64,000 nt of DNA from NCBI GenBank assembly GCA_001466705.2, contig LATX02000046.1, positions 496,001-560,000 of the forward strand, in the 5' to 3' direction. The notes beneath the pieces are model-generated. The model was not told where the DNA came from, did not search any database, and saw nothing but the letters and a program-made list of their open reading frames with translations. The translations under genes and the position numbers were made by a program. The DNA is from Moniliophthora roreri. Its lineage: Eukaryota; Basidiomycota; Agaricomycetes; Agaricales; Marasmiaceae. Of the stretch, positions 1-10,647 are shown one piece after another (the first letter of the stretch is position 1; the number at the start of each line of letters is the position of its first letter).

Positions 1-591
1 GCCGTTACACTCGTAAAGTCCGTTTACGTCGTGAATAGGGCCTCGATCCTTATCGATTTTCAAGGCAACGTCCATGAATCGCTTGCCAACATTGGTGATG
101 GTACCTCCCAAGGAGACCTTCAGTGGGCCGTCATACCCATGGGTGTCTTGGTTGGGTTCGACTTGATACGTTTCCGTCTGAAGAACAGAAACAACGTAAG
201 TGAGAGATGATCAAAAAAAGAAGGGTTCAGTCTGGAATGCCATCCATTGTTGCGGAACACAGTTTCCCAGTCGTCGTAGTCGGACGCGGCAGCACGGGTG
301 TACATCGTGACTAATCCAAGAATCATTAGCAACAACCTCCTTCGATGTAAAATGATGTCGCCCACAGTTGACAGATGAGCCTCCACCTAGACATCTTCCC
401 GACGGTGTGACGAGAGACCGGCCACCAATGTTCTCCGAGGGCTTGCCGATGTTGAAGGTAACTGTCTTGCTAGTTGGTGCGAGGTGACTAAAGTAACGCG
501 CTGGCTGAACATGAGCGTCTAGGCCTTTTGTATGCTCTCCCGCTTCCAAAATCTAGAAAGAAATGAGCGATGTGAACGACGCGTAATTGAG
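1..591 (-). pseudogene. GMC alcohol oxidase fragment A (exons 3-5, runs off the left edge)
   Basis: Reading on the minus strand from 591 to 1, this holds the end of intron 2, exon 3, exon 4 and part of exon 5 of an alcohol-oxidase-type GMC flavoprotein. Recognisable pieces are GRCLGGGSSVN (flavin-binding loop) and YTRAAASDYDDW. It matches 737-1354 essentially base for base, apart from a 27-bp deletion at 230/231. The deletion removes the last 24 nt of exon 4 plus the gtg of the following splice donor, so this copy cannot be spliced normally. The downstream part lies outside the window. It may be a real tandem duplicate, an allelic contig or an assembly overlap, because it abuts a single N at 592. 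Confidence 0.8.
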
Positions 592-592
592 C
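592..592. other. single ambiguous base (N) at an apparent contig join
   Basis: The only N I noticed in the window. It sits between intron-2 sequence of GMC fragment A and exon-7 sequence of fragment B, an order that no single GMC gene has. The simplest reading is a scaffold join of overlapping or allelic contigs. Confidence 0.8.
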
Positions 593-1520
593 NGTCAATC
601 CATCTAATGAAACATTAGCTCATTAATGCCTCTACGAGCTAAGTAGAAATGTAGATCATACTTTTGCCATATCTAAAAGCAGCGGTATTAGTAGACACTT
701 CAATCATCATGTAATCGGAAGATAGCTCACACCGTAGCCGTTACACTCGTAAAGTCCGTTTACGTCGTGAATAGGGCCTCGATCCTTATCGATTTTCAAG
801 GCAACGTCCATGAATCGCTTGCCAACATTGGTGATGGTACCTCCCAAGGAGACCTTCAGTGGGCCGTCATACCCATGGGTGTCTTGGTTGGGTTCGACTT
901 GATACGTTTCCGTCTGAAGAACAGAAACAACGTAAGTGAGAGATGATCAAAAAAAGAAGGGTTCAGCACCTTCTTCAATAATGGTAAAAGGTCTCTGGAA
1001 TGCCATCCATTGTTGCGGAACACAGTTTCCCAGTCGTCGTAGTCGGACGCGGCAGCACGGGTGTACATCGTGACTAATCCAAGAATCATTAGCAACAACC
1101 TCCTTCGATGTAAAATGATGTCGCCCACAGTTGACAGATGAGCCTCCACCTAGACATCTTCCCGACGGTGTGACGAGAGACCGGCCACCAATGTTCTCCG
1201 AGGGCTTGCCGATGTTGAAGGTAACTGTCTTGCTAGTTGGTGCGAGGTGACTAAAGTAACGCGCTGGCTGAACATGAGCGTCTAGGCCTTTTGTATGCTC
1301 TCCCGCTTCCAAAATCTAGAAAGAAATGAGCGATGTGAACGACGCGTAATTGAGCAGGATGAGAGCACGCACCAGGATTTTGAGATTTGGATCAGCAGCT
1401 GCGAGTCGCCCTGCGGCTACACAAGCTGCAGCGCCTGTCAAACTTGTATCAGCTCTATTCAAGAAGCTTGCGACAGTGACACGCACCGCCTCCCGCGAAG
1501 ACAATGTCGTAGGTCGCCAT
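593..1520 (-). pseudogene. GMC alcohol oxidase fragment B (exons 1-6 and start of exon 7)
   Basis: Minus strand. The start ATG is at 1518-1520, with MATYDIVFAGGG in exon 1 (dinucleotide-binding GGG), followed by AAACVAAGRLAAADPNLKIL, the ILEAGEHTKG segment, GGGSSVN and YTRAAASDYDDW. The exon and intron layout is the same as in the complete gene at 7790-10647, with only scattered differences. The copy stops at 593, eleven bases into exon 7, where the N begins. It therefore lacks the substrate-binding half and the catalytic C-terminus. What is visible is undamaged, so this may be a full gene cut by the assembly rather than a dead one. Confidence 0.8.
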
Positions 1521-2631
1521 ACAAGTAGAATGTTTGGGTGGAGGTTTAGGTTGATTCTGGCGCTCTGCGATGCCATTGTATTGAAGATATAAATGCTAGG
1601 AAAGTGGATGCCATTTTGAGTACTAATCAGGAGTAGTATCAATCAATATCAGACCCTTCTTTCGAAGTTCAAGATGGATATGGAGATGAAGAGGTATCGG
1701 AGATCCAGAAGGATGGCATGCGTTGACGTGGTCAACCATCACGCAACTCCGGAGTCGGGCACAGCCACTACCCGAGTTTTTGAGCTCAACATCCACGGAC
1801 CACCAAAATTCTGGTTTTCTTGGAAAAGAAAACCAAGCGATCATCGGAGTCCGTGTACTCGATTCTTGCCCTCAAAATGTTTCGAGAATTCCGCTACCGC
1901 GACGGACTCGAAGTCCATATGAGTGGGTCCTTTGTGGGTACTAATTCAAGGTTTATCTTCGTCTTCCCGGAGGTGACTTTCTTTCTGGAGTGGCAAGATT
2001 TACGACCCTAAGATCCAACATATGGCAAACACCACCTCGAATTGGAGCAACGACTCTGCATCTCTGCCACGGAGGAACACATTCTGGACGCAACGAAACA
2101 GCGGGAAGCGTGTCAATATCGTGTTATGAATAGAGGACCAGTATCCAAAGTAGTTTTTCGAATATAGAGAACGGACATGCTTCGTTCCCATCAGGGCCTC
2201 TCTATTGGGTGATTGTGGAGTTCTGCGATTTTTGCGAGCGGCCTAGTACGTTGAGTAAAGATATCCCAACTCCATTTGCTTGCGCTCAAAGCCCTTGTTC
2301 TCCCAGCAACGCATGATTCCGGACCCAACTCAATTCATTTTCTCCGCCATTTGTTTCAAGGCTCGAAACGGTAACGCAATCGATATTATAGATCAGATCA
2401 GAAGCACGAATATAACTCCCTTCAGGGCCGTCCAGAAGATTAAGTGGAAAGTCATGTTTAGTCCGACATCAAGATTGACTCCCGCTGAATCAAGTCTTTA
2501 CGGCAGCGTGTCATGGAGGCCTTCTCTTTCATCATTGGCTCATCAATAACTCAAAAAGACCCTTACCTTGCCTGGTGCGGTTCAGAGCACTGCGCACTCC
2601 CATTCATTCTACTCCCACTAGCGATACCACC
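1521..2631. other. gene-free stretch between divergent GMC and DUF6534 genes
   Basis: Only short open frames lie here (about 1674-1922 and 1820-2011 on the plus strand), without recognisable domains or supported splicing. It should contain the promoters of the two divergent genes. Its sequence is not obviously shared with the equivalent interval of the second duplicate (10648-14351). Confidence 0.5.
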
Positions 2632-4376
2632 ATGGTTAAGGGCCCCGCCGAGCTTGCGCAAGTATTCCCTTCCCTCATACTGCGAGTCGCTCGAATTCTA
2701 ATTTCTCGTTGTAGTCATGGACCGATGTTCATCGGTGGCGTCCTCACAATCCTTCTTTTCGGCATTTCCGTTACGCAGACGTGAGATATTTCGTCTCATT
2801 CACTTATGACTTATTTTAGCTTATAGACATAATCCAGATACATATACTGGGATGCCTACAAGAACAAGTGAGTTCACCTCAACCAAGTTCCGGCACTTGT
2901 AACTGACGAATGACAGGGACCGATGGTTCATAAAATACTTCGTATGTTCGGGTTGATCACCTTGGAGAACTGCTGATCATTCCCAACGCAGGTTCTTCTG
3001 CTATTTATTGCCGATGTGGTACACTGTGTATTCATAGTGGTATACCTCTATGATGCGGTCATCAAGCATTTTGGTAGACATGAGCTTCTTCTCTCCTGAT
3101 GCTATCTCTCATGCCCTTCAGATGACGTCTCATTCCTGGCCACCAGCAACTGGGTATTCAACACAGGTCAGTAGCGGTCGTATACGATAAGTAGCACAAT
3201 GTTCACCTCGTTTTCCTCCTCTTAGAGCCCGCTCTCTCGGTACGAATCGTGCCCACTCTGCTTCCCCTTGGCCTCCGTTTCTCAACTGTCCAATATAATT
3301 CTAGGGCATGATCAGTGGTATGGTGCAGGCGTTTTTTGGATGGCGAGTCAAGGTTCTGACTGGAAGCTGGATCCTCCTCGCTATCATCCAGTTCTGCTCC
3401 GCGGCTGCTTTCCGTGCGCTGTCTTTCACCTGTATAAGGAGCTCCTGCTGATTCGACATCATAAACAGTTATGGGCATTGCTACCGCAATTGCATGCGGC
3501 ATAGTCAAATCATTCGCTGATTTCCAAAAGTTTCAAGTCGTCGTGATCATCTGTGAGTTCCGAGCTATTCTTGCCCTCTGATCTATACTCAATACATTTA
3601 GGGCTCGTTTGTGCGACATTGGCGGACATTATTATCACGGTGACCTTGGTCATTCACCTTGTCAGTCCTGGATTTTCACTAGAATCGGCGCACTGCTAAC
3701 TGCTATCACGGTAGAAAAGACACAAAACTGGCTTTAAGAATACTGATTCTCATCTCGACCGGATAATACGATGCAAGTTTTTATCGGGTTCTCTTTGCCG
3801 CCGATGCTAAGTCTTCACTTTCCAGTGACCGTTCAGACTGGTCTTGTAACCGCCGTCTGGGCGATGGCAGATCTATTGGTGTACCTATTGGACCCTACAG
3901 GAACGTACGTTATTCCGTACCTGACCGTACTGATAGTCCATTGGATGCTAACGAGACGTGCAGGCACCTCATCTTTAATTGTGTCCTTCCCAAGCTGTAC
4001 ACTAATTCACTCCTCTCTTCCCTGAATTCCCGAGGGGGTTGGAGGTACAACGACAGCGAAAATACATCAACCAAACACTCGCAAAACGATATCGGCCTCC
4101 GACGTGTAAGTCACTCAAGTTTTTTATCCCCTCAATTTCGAGGATCTTATACTTGTCTCAATAGTTCGGTCCTTCGGAGAACGTTGTAAACCTGTCAAGT
4201 TCACGTCCAGAGGTGAGAGGCTCTGAACCCCGATCTCAGGGTCTGACTCTTGGCTTTCTACTCAGGTCTTTGTTCATGTCGAATCGCGAGAGACAGTAGA
4301 TCATTCAGGAAAGAGAGATCAGTCCATTTTCGCCGAGGAGGGCAAGAGTGGATGGCAGGATGGTGTAACAGTCTAG
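2632..4376 (+). CDS. DUF6534-type multipass membrane protein, copy 1
   Basis: Multi-exon gene for a basidiomycete membrane protein of the DUF6534 family, whose function is unknown; about seven hydrophobic segments are expected. ATG at 2632 in the context ACCATGG. Exons I could place are 2632-2780, 2838-2867, 2917-2941 and 2992-3073, followed by about seven more ending at stop 4374-4376. Translated landmarks are GPMFIGGVLTILLFG, YIYWDAYKN, ADVVHCVFIVVYLYDA, GMISGMVQAFFGWRVKVLTG, KRHKTGFKNTDSHLDRIIR, VQTGLVTAVWAMADLLVYLL, and the family signature LPKLYTNSLLSSLNSR. The C-terminal tail is hydrophilic and ends in SGWQDGVTV. Residues 11-27, before HGPMFIGG, look unlike the family. I could not find a frame-preserving intron there, so the N-terminus is uncertain. 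All other junctions are GT-AG and keep frame. Confidence 0.78.
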
Positions 4377-4613
4377 ATTTCCGCTGTACATCTGTATATG
4401 TAGCACCTATAATCGCAACCAGTACACTGAATGTGATTGATATGCCCTTACGCCGCACACTATTGCTCTACGTACGAGCTGGCTCCCATACGTCCTTCAT
4501 TCTATGGCGTAGAAAAATGACCCTGCCTGAGGATACATTTCCCCGTGACTCCCCAATGTTTCGGACTTGACCCCCGAAAAGGTCAAGGCTCTTTGACCTA
4601 ACGACCTTTGACC

Positions 4614-5908
4614 TGACCTATCCTCGACATCAAGGAACAAGACCGTCAGCCCAAAAACCTAGAATGGTACGATACACTATGCGACAGTGAATTCGAAAAT
4701 CGAGGGCAAAGCGAACAACAAGGTCAAGATCCATTCCGAGAAATTCCTCTCGCGCTCTTGCATCCTGTATTCGACCGCTTCCTCCTTCACCTCATCCACA
4801 CACCACACCTAGAAATACCCCACAATTCGTACCTCTTAGCCATAAAACTCTCTTCAGCATGTCGGAAAGCCATGAACGACGACAAACCCACGCACGCCGA
4901 CCGAGTCCTTCCAATCATCGAACAAGTGGCAAATTGCACGTTTATCCAATGCCCAGAGAAAGGAGCAGCTTTTGACTGATTATATCACGTCGGTGGGAGA
5001 TATCTGGCGTTGATAGTGATTGCGGATAGTGATATTGGAGAGGGTTCATGCAAAGTGTGCTCAGTTGGCTAGTGTGCGTCTGTTTCCTTCCTTGTTCCTT
5101 CCCCGCCTAACCATAACGAACCTCCAGCTCGACTCGACACGTAAATTCATCGTTCTACCCACGTTTGCCCCCTCCTCGCCGGGTCATATATAACAGTTCT
5201 AGCAGCAGCAAGTCCGTCATACTCCGTTCTCAAATCACTCACATCATTCCAAGTATGCACATCCATGAGAAATCGTTTATGTTGGGGAAGAATATCTGGA
5301 GAGGGTGTCTCGAAAATGACCCGTCCGATACCGACGCCGACCAAGACACGATGCGCCTTCTCATCAAATTCACCCGCTCGTACTCTACCCACATACCAAA
5401 TCCTCTCGTCTATCGACGCTGCACCCAAACTATACTACTCCGACTCTCCCAACTCTGACGCTTATTACTGGCAAATGGTAGTAATGGAATACCTACCCAC
5501 ACCACCTACAACGACATTATACGATTTCGAAGGAACACCTGCTGAGGCGAGGCAGGTTGGGGAAGATTTGAAGAGGGCCGTGGGGACATTGCATGACCAG
5601 GGGTATGTTTTTGGGGATTTGAGGTCTAGTAATATCCTAGTTGAACCCGAGCCCGACGGGGAAGGTAGAAGGATTAGAGTTGCTTTGGTAGATTTCGATT
5701 GGGCGGGGAAGGAGGGTGAAGTTAGGTATCCTGTGGGGATTAGGTGTGTCGTGTTTTTCTTTTCGTGGTTTATTTGCGTTACTAATGGAAACTCTATGCT
5801 AGCGTAAACGGAGGTATCAATTGGCCTGAAGGCGTGGTACCAAGAGGATTGATCACAAAGGAACATGATGAATATTGGTTGAGGACTTGGTTAGATTGTT
5901 TGTCGTAG
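4614..5908 (+). pseudogene. degenerate protein-kinase-like gene
   Basis: Remains of the kinase-like family common in Agaricomycetes. An upstream block (from about 4614) opens just after a TGA with no ATG and contains HPVFDRFLLHLIHTPHLEI. A later block carries GYVFGDLRSSNIL, in the place of the kinase catalytic loop, and VALVDFDWAGKEGEVRYP, in the place of DFG. After an intron from about 5744 to about 5805 the last exon ends TKEHDEYWLRTWLDCLS at stop 5906-5908. The middle is out of frame: LLIKFTRSYSTHIPNP near 5355-5410 is in a different frame from APKLYYSDSPN just after it, and around 4975 the frame breaks again. The missing start and at least two frame breaks make this a pseudogene. The family itself usually lacks canonical catalytic residues. 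Confidence 0.7.
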
Positions 5909-7018
5909 CAGAGAGGACTTAGATATCTACATATACATACAGACGTTTTCTACGGACAGTAATATTTACGACGCACGTGTATACCTAGGAATCATCAGGA
6001 TGGAGCATGTATAACCCATGGTGGCAGAGTGGCAGATCCCGATTTGGACGAGGAGGCCAGGGTCATGAACATGCGAGTTGACACGCATTACCTTTCTTCG
6101 CTCTCCTTCATGATCATTGCGGCATGTATCACACTGAGAGGGTGTCCGCTTGACTCGGAGGAATCTCACACACTGAGGCCTGGCCGAATGGATTAGGAAT
6201 CCCAAACAACTGGCGCAGACTTGGACTTGAATATTACAAGGAAGTGCGGACTCCAAAATTTCACTTCCCAATTCGTTGAAACCCTTCGGGTCGCTTCTTG
6301 CACAGGCTCTCAGGTTAATTCGGGCTGCGAATCTCGATAGTAGGACAAACATTGACTCGGAGTCGGAGCAACTTCCGACGCGTGCTGCGAATTTCGATGC
6401 TCGAGGGTGTTTCAGACTCTTTTTGACTTTTTTATCGTTCCGAGGTTCAAGTTCTTTCACCAAATGTCGAAAAAAGCACATCATTGCGGGGAAGTCGATC
6501 GGAGAGTGGGTTTCCATTTGCACAGGTCCAACTCGGAGGGTTGGCTGTTGCCAACACATGCACGTTCCCTCGAGGGTTTGTTTTCCGAGTCCTCTTTTTT
6601 GGGGGGGTTACTTCGATCTACTAGTACATGCCGTTTCTGAACTCAATCTCATACCTTTTGGGTCTTCACGAGTCACTAGTTCACTAGCAGGATGTGTCCA
6701 ACTCAAGCTCGGTTCGCTCTGTAATCTTCTACAATCTATTTTTGTTTCATGCAACTCGAGGTATACCGCCAAACACAGCCAGAATGCGGAAAGGATAAGC
6801 TTCCACTACTGTCGACCAAATCCGAGTCCAGTGTCTGACAGAAGTACCCTTCGCTACCTCGCAGCCCGCGTGCACTTTTTCCCAATTTCTAAAGAAATTA
6901 TCACAGCTCACGGCGGTCTTTTTCCCTTTGATTTGGGTATAAATGGGTGCGTAAAGCCCCGTTCGACTTCACCATCACCTCCTCTCAAAACTTACGAGTT
7001 ACAACTCACATCTTCATC
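5909..7018. other. no recognised gene; upstream region of the Kre9-like gene
   Basis: A long plus-strand open frame (6276-7226) and a 197-codon minus-strand frame overlap here. Neither gives a recognisable or compositionally convincing protein, and the plus frame runs across exon 1 of the next gene in another phase. The last 150 bases before 7019 are pyrimidine-rich, as in many fungal promoters. Confidence 0.5.
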
Positions 7019-7607
7019 ATGCAATTCAAGAATCTTCTATTTGCCGCTGCTCTCGCAGTATGCGCCGCCGCTTCGCCTCACGAACGCCGTGGTGTTTGGA
7101 ACCCCCCCATCACCTCTCCAGACGCCAAAACTGTGTGGTGTGTCGGGAAGAAGGTCAAGGTTACTTGGCACGTATTTGTTATCCCTGACCACGCCAACTT
7201 CCCGAGTTGACCAAACGTATACATAGGAACACCAAGGACATGCCCAAAGAAAACAGCGACACTCCAGCCATTATTCTTCACAAAGTCAGCGATCCGAATC
7301 TATGCAAGTTCTTTCTGTTTATATGCTCTGAGTCGACGTTATTGATTGTGCTGGTGATGTTGTAGCCAAAACCTTGAAGGACTTCGACAGCTTCAAGTTG
7401 GAGAAGGGTACTGTCGATATTACTGTGCCAGACGTCAAGGACGGGAAAGATTATACCATTACTCGTGAGTATTCCCGCCGCTCGCTTTCTAGTCCTAATT
7501 AACCTGATTTGTTTTACGCAGTCTTTGGTGACTCTGGAAATAAGAGTCCGAACTTCACTATTCAGCACTGTGGTGTCAAACGTGAAGCTGAGGAAGATGA
7601 AGACTAA
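7019..7607 (+). CDS. small secreted Kre9/Knh1-like protein (Ser-Thr-rich cell-wall family)
   Basis: A 136-residue secreted protein of the family with a Kre9/Knh1-like N-terminal domain, which acts at the fungal cell surface; exact role unknown. The signal peptide is MQFKNLLFAAALAVCAAAS. The fold signature follows: PPITSPDAKTVWCVGKKVKV, then TWNTKDMP, LEKGTVDITVPDV and LFGDSGNKSPNFTI. Exons are 7019-7167, 7227-7303, 7366-7464 and 7522-7607, summing to exactly 137 codons with stop. The first two introns must begin with GC (gcacgt at 7168, gcaagt at 7304) to keep frame and restore the family motifs; the third is GT-AG. The C-terminus is acidic (EAEEDED) with no obvious GPI signal, unlike longer members. 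Confidence 0.85.
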
Positions 7608-7789
7608 AACTAATTCCTGTCGGCCGCCATGCCACGCCAAGAAAACATTTGGCTGCTGCTGTAAAGATTTTCATTTACTCTAAAAACCAGAAAAGAAAGT
7701 TGTGTATAGATTGTATAGTACAAGTCGTTTCAAGAAAATGTATAGATTGGCGACAACGCTTTGACCTTATACTCACTTGCTCTCGGTTA

Positions 7790-10647
7790 CTACAGCTTGA
7801 CACCCAATTCCTCCGCAATAAGCACTGCGGCCTTCTCACCAATTGTCAACGCCGTACTGTATGTGTTGGCTGCGACATTCGCCGGGCATATGGATATCTA
7901 TTCAGATTCCAGACTGTCTGTCAGTCAATTCAATGACTGCAAGGACAACACGACTCACATCAGCAACCTTGAGATTCGTCACTCCATATACGTTAAGCCG
8001 GGAGTCAACCACTATCGCGATCAGAAGGTTAATGCCACTGACAGGAAGAGCCTATTGAAAAGAATTACTCACCACCCCCTTGATTCCTCGGTTTCATTGC
8101 GCAAGTGCCCAGCTGGGATCAGAGTAAGTACCGTTAGCAGTGCTGTTAGCGTTCAATTGAATCCAAGATCTTACTCACCGAATGCCATGCGGTTTGTACT
8201 ATGATGTAGACGGATGGTATCGTAAGTACCGGCCACCGTAAACAAAAAAAGAAGGCATACCGAAGACCTTGTGAAAGTCCTCAATAGCTTTATCGTCTTC
8301 CTTGGTATACTTGATATTCGGCGCATCTATAGGAGTCGGCCCACTAGCCTTGGTCTCATCCTTGACAGCTGCGTCGCTGTCTGGAGAGAACGCAGGGTGT
8401 CCGGGAAGATGATCTCCTTTGTATACACTCATCCTACGTGCAATTTCTCGAGCTTTTTTGTATCCCCATCGGAGAGTCGCATGGTCTGCTCGGCTACGGG
8501 AGCGTTATCAGCGAGATGTAATAGAATGGAAAGGAAGGCCAGACTCACTCGGCAAGGAAGTTGGGGTCAAAGTCGTGGCTTGCATTTGCATCATCACCAG
8601 ACGTGATGTGGACGTGTCCCAATGATACTGGGTATTGCTGAATACGAATCAGCACCATATGATGAAGACGTTAGTTGACGGAATGGAAGTTGGGGGATGC
8701 ATACCGTAAAGTATCCAACACTGTAGTACTTGCGTGGTGTAGCAACGGCTGGATCGACGAGGTTACTGTTGACGTGGACTTGATGAATTGATGCTTTCAA
8801 TTGACATGCAATATGGAGCTATACGCACCAAGAGACGGCGCCGACCCAGATGACTGGCTTGTCGGGTGCGTTCTCAAAATAGGATTTCCATCTGTGCTCG
8901 AACTCAGGCCCAAGTTCCTTCAGATCTTCTGCCGTTGGGCGCATCTTGATTCCGGCGTCAAGACCACTGGACGTCAAATCGGTTTAGCTTAATTGATGAG
9001 AGCAAGCGCCTAAAGGCATACTTGTGAGCTAGGAGTCCTTTTCCCTCTGACCATACTGCAAGCCAATCTAATCGCTGGTCAGCAATTTGTAGGAAGGGAA
9101 AAAGAGCTCGGACATACTATTCACTTCGGCCTCATCTCCTCTGAACAAGGCATCCACAGTTACGGCCTCGTCTGACGCTTGGTACGGGATAAAGCACACA
9201 TTATGATCTACGGCCAAGTAAGGAAATCAGAGTACTATTCTTGCTCGTAGATTCGAAACAGATTACCTTGATAATTCTCACCAACACCAGGCAGGTCTAC
9301 TTTTACCCGCACGCCATGCTTCTTGAGAATTTCAGAACCACCGATACCGGATCTATAATGAATTCAAAGCGGAGCTGATGAGCTCCGGCAAGGGTTCTAA
9401 GAGTGGTCGCAATACTAACCGCTCAAGGATAGTAGGAGATCCGAATGCACCTGCGGAAACGACCACCAGTTTGTCGGCCTTTGCTATCTCCACCGTTTGA
9501 TCAGCATTTGGATTCAATACAGTGTCATTCACGTATTCCACTCCGACAGCTTTGTTTCCTCTGATTTTAGATCAGTGAATGGGGTAAGGTAACCGATGGG
9601 AAAAACATACTCAAAGATCACGCGCTTCACGCGCTTTCCGGTCAATACAGCTAGGTTCTTGTTGTGTTCCTGATTATAGATGTAGTGGTGGGGCACGTCA
9701 GAACGGCGACCAGTATCCCTGTCAATCCATCTAATGAAACATTAGCTCATTAATGCCTCTACGAGCTAAGTAGAAATGTAGAACATACTTTTGCCATATC
9801 TAAAAGCAGCGGTATTAGTAGACACTTCAATCATCATGTAATCGGAAGATAGCTCACACCGTAGCCGTTACACTCGTAAAGTCCGTTTACGTCGTGAATA
9901 GGGCCTCGATCCTTATCGATTTTCAAGGCAACGTCCATGAATCGCTTGCCAACATTGGTGATGGTACCTCCCAAGGAGACCTTCAGTGGGCCGTCATACC
10001 CATGGGTGTCTTGGTTGGGTTCCACTTGATATGTTTCGGTCTTACGAACAGAAATAGCGTGAGTAAAAGATGATCAGAAAAAGAAGGGTTCAGCACCTTC
10101 TTCAAGAATGGTAAAAGATCCTTAGAATGCCATCCATTGTTGCGGAACACAGTTTCCCAGTCGTCGTAGTCGGACGCGGCAGCACGGGTGTACATCGTGA
10201 CTAATCCAAGACCCATCAGCAACAACTTCTCTCGATGTAAAATGATGTCGCTCACAATTGACAGATGAGCCTCCACCTAGACATCTTCCTGACGGTGTGA
10301 CGAGAGACCGGCCACCAATGTATTCCGAGGGCTTGCCGATGTTGAAGGTAACTGTCTTGCTAGTTGGTGCGAGGTGACTAAAGTAACGCGCTGGCTGAAC
10401 ATGAGCATCTAGGCCTTTTGTATGCTCTCCCGCTTCCAAAATCTAGAAAGAAATGAGCGATGTGAACGACGCGTAATTGAGCGGGATGAGGGCACCTACC
10501 AGGATTTTGAGATTTGGATCAGCAGCTGCGAGTCGCCCTGCGGCTACACAAGCTGCAGCGCCTGTCAAACTTGTATTAGCTCTGTTCAAGAAGCTTGCAA
10601 CAGTGACACGTACCGCCTCCCGCGAAGACAGTGTCGTAGGTCGCCAT
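7790..10647 (-). CDS. GMC oxidoreductase, alcohol (methanol) oxidase type, complete
   Basis: FAD-dependent GMC enzyme most like basidiomycete methanol/alcohol oxidases, which oxidise short primary alcohols to aldehydes with release of H2O2. ATG at 10645-10647, stop TAG at 7790-7792, at least 16 exons. The first are 10614-10647, 10500-10561, 10256-10442, 10097-10200, 9858-10040, an 11-nt microexon 9789-9799, 9611-9730, 9420-9560, 9267-9352 and 9118-9207. Landmarks: TVFAGGG and AAGRLAAADPN (ADP-binding), GGGSSVN, YTRAAASDYDDW, SAGAFGSPTILERSGIGG (second GMC signature), then near the end AWHSLGTCAMKPRNQGGVVD, with the catalytic-type His, and YSTALTIGEKAAVLIAEELG. I found no stop or frame break. 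By my splicing it is roughly 640-660 residues, as expected for the family. I see no clear N-terminal signal peptide. Neighbours are a Kre9-like gene (convergent) and, divergently, a dead DUF6534 copy. Confidence 0.88.

Noticed and set aside
5966..6559. 197-codon minus-strand open frame
   Set aside because: No recognisable motif; it is antisense to another chance frame; no splice or start support.
6276..7226. 316-codon plus-strand open frame, longest in its area
   Set aside because: It overlaps the well-supported Kre9-like exon 1 in another phase, has no domain-like composition, and ends inside that gene's first intron.
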